Shown here: positions 59,914-64,000 of the stretch, piece after piece
Numbering within the stretch: position 1 is the first letter of the stretch
How the letters are laid out: the number at the start of each line of letters is the position of its first letter
Assembly (NCBI RefSeq): GCF_000376945.1
Contig: NZ_AQXU01000013.1
Span: forward strand, 1-64,000
Direction: 5' to 3'
Length of the DNA: 64,000 bases
Source: Leeia oryzae DSM 17879
GTDB taxonomy: Bacteria; Pseudomonadota; Gammaproteobacteria; Burkholderiales; Leeiaceae
Program-made: the position numbers and the translations under genes
Notes under the pieces: generated by a model
Told to the model about the DNA's origin: nothing
What the model saw: the letters and a program-made list of their open reading frames with translations, nothing else
Database searches by the model: none

Positions 59914-61218
59914 TTATTGGTGCGACGAAAGTTTCTTTTTGAAACGGTGCATGCCAAACGCCACCAGACCGGCAACCACAGGGATGCTGATGCCTGTGAC
60001 CAGTTCATAGTCCACCGCCAGTCCGGCCGCATGTAGTCCCTTGCTGGCATAGCCTACCAGGCCAACAATGTAATAAGTCAGCACGGCAACAGAAAGCCCT
60101 TCTACCGTTTCTTGCAAGCGTAGTTGAAGTGCAGCACGCCGGTTCATGGATTCCAGCAGCCCATGGCGCTGGGTTTCACTGGCAATGTCGACCCGGGTTC
60201 TCAGCAGGGCAGTCGTTCGCTGCAAGCGCAAGGATAACTGTTCTTGCCGCAGACTCACCGCATTTGACGTATGTATTGCGGGGGCCAGGCGTCGCTCCAC
60301 AAACTCTCTGAACGGTTGAAGGCCTTGAAGGCGAGACTCTCGCAACTCTTCAATCCTGCGTTCGATCAATGCATAGTAAGCCCGGGTGGCCCCAAAACGG
60401 TAGCTGCTGGTGGCAATGCTGTTTTCGAGTGCACCAGCCAGCTGTGTCATGCTGTTGAGCAGGTTCTTGTCTTCTTCAGACTCGGTCCGGATTGCCGTGG
60501 TCAGCTTGCTGAGCTGGGTTTCCATTTGTGCTAGTTGCGGCAGTAGCTGTTTGGCTACTGGTAAAGAAAGCAGAGCCAGCAGCCGGTAAGTTTCAATTTC
60601 CAGCAAACGCTGCAACATGCGACCGCTTTGACGCTGCCCCATCAATCCGTCCAGTAGCAGTATGCGTGAGGCGCCAGAGGGCAGGTACGGATCTGCATGC
60701 AAACGCAAATCGGTCAGCCCGACGCCTTTGCCATCACCGAGTTCGGAACCGATCAGATCATTGCCGGCAAAGTACGCATTGGCCAATTCTCCAAGATCCA
60801 GCCGGGTCGCCGGTTTGGGCAATACCGCGGTATGGATGGCTGCCAATACTTGTCCCGGCAGGTTGCTTAACCAGTTTTCTGGCAGCAAGGTGAGCGGACT
60901 TTCAGAAAAAATGGTATCTGTCTTGTCCCAGCACCGGATGAACGTATATCGTACAAACTCCGTATGCACATCCCAGCGAACAGTGAGCGGAGTGCTTGAA
61001 ATGGTGTGATGCGATGCATTGTCCTGGGGAGGGGCAGTGCCCAGCATGCGGCTGAGAGTCGATAGCGCCTCCCTGTGTTGCTCTACCCCCTCACTGGTCA
61101 TGACCAGCGAGGTTACTTGCGAATAGAGGGGGGCAATAAAGAAGGGTCTTGCATGCGCTTCATCATTCAGAGACCGTCTTAAAGGATGCTCGTTCATGGG
61201 TTTGATGGGGGAGGTCAT
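59914..61218 (-). CDS. DUF3422 family membrane-anchored protein
   Basis: 434 residues from the ATG at 61218 (longest frame starts at 61275). Begins HPLRRSLNDEAHARPF, the family N-terminus. Large soluble domain with WDVHTEFVRYTF and SELGDGKGVGLTDLRLHADPYLPSGASRILLLDG, a helical region, and two C-terminal membrane helices (LSVAVLTYYIVGLVGYASKG; ISIPVVAGLVAFGMHRF). DUF3422 is a conserved proteobacterial family without known function. Start codon choice is uncertain. Confidence 0.88.
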   Translation of the reverse strand: MTSPIKPMNEHPLRRSLNDEAHARPFFIAPLYSQVTSLVMTSEGVEQHREALSTLSRMLGTAPPQDNASHHTISSTPLTVRWDVHTEFVRYTFIRCWDKTDTIFSESPLTLLPENWLSNLPGQVLAAIHTAVLPKPATRLDLGELANAYFAGNDLIGSELGDGKGVGLTDLRLHADPYLPSGASRILLLDGLMGQRQSGRMLQRLLEIETYRLLALLSLPVAKQLLPQLAQMETQLSKLTTAIRTESEEDKNLLNSMTQLAGALENSIATSSYRFGATRAYYALIERRIEELRESRLQGLQPFREFVERRLAPAIHTSNAVSLRQEQLSLRLQRTTALLRTRVDIASETQRHGLLESMNRRAALQLRLQETVEGLSVAVLTYYIVGLVGYASKGLHAAGLAVDYELVTGISIPVVAGLVAFGMHRFKKKLSSHQ

Positions 61219-61310
61219 GGCCTTGGACAGTGATGGACTAAGTAAAATTACGTAGGAGTGTAACTGAAGGCACACAGGCCTCCAAGGAGAATTTCCCGAT
61301 CTGCCGATGA

Positions 61311-63728
61311 TCAGTCGGTGACTTTTTTGTCTTTGGTCTCAGAGAAATGATGGTAGAGACGCGAAATCTCATCTGGCGATGTAGGGCGTGCAAAAAGATA
61401 GCCCTGAAAGTTATTGCAACCCGTAGAGACCAGAAAATCTCGTTGCGCCCGGGTTTCTACACCTTCTGCCAGTACTTTTAACTTCAAGGCCGTCGCCATA
61501 TTGATCATGGCGTGAATCAGACCCTCATCCACATGATTGCCAGGGATACCCTTGATGAAGGAGCGGTCGATTTTCAGTGAGTGAATCGGAAACTGTTTCA
61601 GATAGGCAAGATTGGAGTAACCGGTACCAAAATCATCAATCGCCAGTTTGATGCCCAACTCTGCCAATGCCTTCAACCGGCGGATGGTATCTTCTACCTC
61701 ACGCACCAGCGAGGTTTCTGTTAATTCCAGTTCCAGCAAATGGGCCGGAAGCTGATGGCGTAACAGGGCTTCTGCCACTTCATCGACGAAATTGGGTTGC
61801 TGAAACTGAAGCGCCGATACATTGACGGCAACCACAATATTCATATTGGCTTTATGCCACACGGCGGCTTGCCGGCAAGCCTCATCCAGTACCCAACTGC
61901 CAATCTGCATGATAAAGCCAGTCTCTTCTGCAAGCGGAATAAACTTTCCGGGCGGGACAATGCCTGTCATTGGGTCTTTCCAGCGTATTAATGCTTCTAC
62001 GCTACCCAGTGTGTGACAATCCGTGTTGATCTGAGGCTGGTAATCCAGATAAAAGAGATTTTGCTTGAGTGCTGCTCGCATCGCATGGTCGAGCTTCATC
62101 CGGGACAAAAGTCCGGTATTCATTTGCTGCTGGTAAAAACGCGCTCCAGAGCGACCACGTCCCTTCACATGGTACATGGCACTATCCGCATTCTTGATCA
62201 GGTCGTCTGCCGTCAACCCGTTTTCCGGGAATAGCGCAATCCCCAGACTTGCCGTCAGGCTAAAAGCCTGCTGATCAATATCATACGGAATCGTCAGGTA
62301 ATCAATAATCCGTTTGACGACGCGTTCAGCAGCGACCTCATCGACGTCTTTCAGCAGCAGAATGAATTCGTCCCCTCCCTGGCGTGCGGCAATATCCACA
62401 GGCCTCAGACAGGCAACCAGACGTTTGGATACCTCCCGCAGAACCTTGTCACCAAAGGCATGCCCCAGAGAATCATTGATGTGTTTGAAGTGGTCAAGAT
62501 CAAGGCAAACAACGGCAAAGCTGTTGCCAGGGTAGGGAGAGGCGATCAGGGACGACAGAATATCCTGGAAGAGCGTCCGGTTAGGAAGCCCCGTCAAGCT
62601 ATCGTGCTGGGTTAGTTCTTCCAGGCGGTCTTTTGCAGCTTTTGATTCACTATTGTCTTTGATAAAAGCAACTACGGCAGCAGATGTATTGGAGTGATGC
62701 TTAAGTCGTGTCATGTAAACATCAAACGGATGCTGGATGTCAGTATTTACATTAAACAAGACTTCGCCACGCCACTCACCACTGATCTCAAGCCCATCAA
62801 GAATGTTCTGCCGGGTTTCTGTATCTGCCAGCTTTAACAGATCAGGCAGGGAGCTGGCGCCATATTCATTCAGCCTGCTTTGCAGTTGCTCAGCCTTGGG
62901 GTTGATGTGCAAGATATTCAAGGCCTGATCCAGAACGATAATCGCATCCAGATTGCATTCGAATACGGAGGCGGCCAGTGTTCTGTCTTGTTCACCGGCA
63001 ATCAGTCTGCTGATATCCCGGAAATACACCACATAGCCGATCAGCTGATGCTGGACAAATTGCGGCGTAATGGTTTGCTCAAGGTACAGACCTTGCTGTG
63101 TCTTGATAATAACCTGTTGTGGTAGCTGACTGGCGCCAAGATTCAGGTAGTTCACCAGCATGAAGTCAGCCGGTTCGGCCAACTGTGGGCCCATAACCAG
63201 ATCAACAGGCTGGTTTAAAATATCCTTGCCAAGGAGTGCATGATGCTGGAGCCATAGTGCATCAAAGGCCCGGTTATAATTCCTGATCCGCCCGGTAACA
63301 TCTACAACCACCACCGCATCCGAACAGGCTTCGAGTGTGGATTTTAATTCTGCCACTTCACGCGTCAGTTTTCGCTGTTGCGCGGTATGGTCGCTAATGT
63401 CTTTAAATACAACCAGCAATTGCACATCGTCAAGCCGTGTGATGCGTCTCCGGATCAGAATCTGGTGGCCAACGATATTTTGCAGCAGAGTTTCGGAGTC
63501 GAGTAGCACGTCCCCGGCATGTTCTCCATCCATACCGGACCAGAATAGCGCATCCTCCGGTGAAGGAAACCATTGCTGCACACTGCTGCCCAGCAATTGC
63601 TCTTTCCGCATGCCAGTCAAGGCGCAAGCCATTTCATTGGCTTCATGCACCTGCAAGGTCTCTGCGTCCACAAAAAATGCCGCATCAAAGATGCTATTGA
63701 TGCAGGCGGGGCTGAGAATTGGACTCAA
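61311..63728 (-). CDS. PAS-GGDEF-EAL c-di-GMP signalling protein
   Basis: 805 residues, soluble. Two or three PAS domains in about 10-370 (ALTGMRKEQLLGSSVQQWFP; VVVVDVTGRIRNYNRAFDALW; IIVLDQALNILHINPKAEQL), GGDEF at 451-455 with RxxD (RPVD) five residues before, and EAL at 578-580 with VAVNVSALQF, ELELTE, DDFGTGYSNL, LKIDRSF and EGVET. Both active sites look complete. Its ATG overlaps the stop of the upstream gene (ATGA), coupling it to a probable HD-GYP-type protein. Confidence 0.95.
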   Translation of the reverse strand: MSPILSPACINSIFDAAFFVDAETLQVHEANEMACALTGMRKEQLLGSSVQQWFPSPEDALFWSGMDGEHAGDVLLDSETLLQNIVGHQILIRRRITRLDDVQLLVVFKDISDHTAQQRKLTREVAELKSTLEACSDAVVVVDVTGRIRNYNRAFDALWLQHHALLGKDILNQPVDLVMGPQLAEPADFMLVNYLNLGASQLPQQVIIKTQQGLYLEQTITPQFVQHQLIGYVVYFRDISRLIAGEQDRTLAASVFECNLDAIIVLDQALNILHINPKAEQLQSRLNEYGASSLPDLLKLADTETRQNILDGLEISGEWRGEVLFNVNTDIQHPFDVYMTRLKHHSNTSAAVVAFIKDNSESKAAKDRLEELTQHDSLTGLPNRTLFQDILSSLIASPYPGNSFAVVCLDLDHFKHINDSLGHAFGDKVLREVSKRLVACLRPVDIAARQGGDEFILLLKDVDEVAAERVVKRIIDYLTIPYDIDQQAFSLTASLGIALFPENGLTADDLIKNADSAMYHVKGRGRSGARFYQQQMNTGLLSRMKLDHAMRAALKQNLFYLDYQPQINTDCHTLGSVEALIRWKDPMTGIVPPGKFIPLAEETGFIMQIGSWVLDEACRQAAVWHKANMNIVVAVNVSALQFQQPNFVDEVAEALLRHQLPAHLLELELTETSLVREVEDTIRRLKALAELGIKLAIDDFGTGYSNLAYLKQFPIHSLKIDRSFIKGIPGNHVDEGLIHAMINMATALKLKVLAEGVETRAQRDFLVSTGCNNFQGYLFARPTSPDEISRLYHHFSETKDKKVTD

Positions 63729-64000
63729 CCGTGCTCTCCCATGACAAGAGAGCGGTTGGTGTGTTCAAAGAAGTAGCTTAACTGTTTTCTGGGGGCCAGG
63801 TAGTCAAAAACAGCCTTGGGCAATTGAACGGGTTTGATTGATTGCTTGATCCCGAGATCGTTGACATGTTCCAGATTGATGACGGGAGCATGCTCACGAG
63901 CCACTTTGGGCTCGTAAGCCAGAATAGTCGGCTTTAAAGGCTTGTTCGGATTGACCGAGGTGACAATCCCGAATCTGTCATCTGTCAGTTTCACAACTGA
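63725..64000 (-). CDS. C-terminal end of probable HD-GYP-type protein (5' end outside window)
   Basis: The frame is open to the right edge of the window, so the real start lies beyond; about 91 residues seen. The tail (GIVTSVNPNKPLKPTILAYEPKVAREHAPVIN ... QLPKAVFDYLAPRKQLSYFFE) resembles the C-terminal segment found after HD-GYP phosphodiesterase domains in betaproteobacteria. The catalytic domain itself is outside, so the call is an inference. Stop overlaps the next ATG by four bases. Confidence 0.55.
   Translation of the reverse strand, partial: SVVKLTDDRFGIVTSVNPNKPLKPTILAYEPKVAREHAPVINLEHVNDLGIKQSIKPVQLPKAVFDYLAPRKQLSYFFEHTNRSLVMGEHG

Noticed and set aside
1-64000. tRNA, rRNA, CRISPR array, insertion sequences, prophage
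   Set aside because: Looked for on both strands; no cloverleaf, spaced repeats, transposase, integrase or phage structural gene was recognised.

Overview
The window looks like chromosomal DNA of a free-living betaproteobacterium, most likely of the Neisseriales/Chromobacteriaceae type. The reasons are the surE-pcm-nlpD-rpoS order, the DUF3422 and DUF3309 proteins, the large Arg/Lys/Orn decarboxylase, GTP-dependent PEP carboxykinase and a mid-50s GC content by eye. No rRNA, tRNA, CRISPR array, insertion sequence or phage module was found. The species cannot be named from the sequence alone.

Layout. Bases 1-4540 hold the end of a very large cadherin-repeat surface protein followed by two tightly coupled genes: a GAF-like/HlyD adaptor and a PqqD-like/M50 protease/HlyD membrane protein, a probable export system for the adhesin. 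Bases 4554-5558 encode a GAF-GGDEF diguanylate cyclase. Bases 5700-39100 form a long accessory stress and envelope island: a crystallin/glycine-zipper protein, two BON lipoproteins, a 2957-residue cyclic beta-1,2-glucan synthase, a GGDEF domain fused in frame to an NhaA antiporter, a PLD lipoprotein, DUF3309, a collagen-like lipoprotein, two Crp/Fnr-type regulators, two GlsB/YeaQ-type membrane proteins, DUF1003, a YqjD-YqjE-YqjK set, two ferritin-like proteins, OmpA and DUF4398 lipoproteins, a fatty-acid-hydroxylase-like enzyme, a baeRF-like protein, an Mg2+ P-type ATPase, an RNB ribonuclease, a PAS-GGDEF-EAL protein and a 1-Cys peroxiredoxin. Six promoters in this island share a near-identical 22-bp element 89-158 bp before the start codon (core TACGCTAGCGTAC), which suggests one regulon.

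Bases 39200-53800 hold smaller regulatory and metabolic genes: a solute-binding-like protein, a STAS-like protein, a ribbon-helix-helix protein, a DJ-1/PfpI protein, a CysB-type regulator, a DHH phosphoesterase, an HDOD protein, an enoyl-CoA hydratase/isomerase-family protein, and two fold-type I decarboxylases flanking pckG. Bases 54288-57844 are surE-pcm-nlpD-rpoS. The right end carries a MOSC protein, RarD, DUF3422, and a PAS-GGDEF-EAL protein translationally coupled to the end of a probable HD-GYP-type gene that leaves the window.

Themes. Cyclic-di-GMP turnover is dense: four complete GGDEF proteins, two of them with EAL domains, all with a visible RxxD inhibitory site. The most unusual items are the GGDEF-NhaA fusion, the shared palindromic operator of the stress island, and the adhesin/M50-HlyD locus, which shows no ABC transporter in the part seen.
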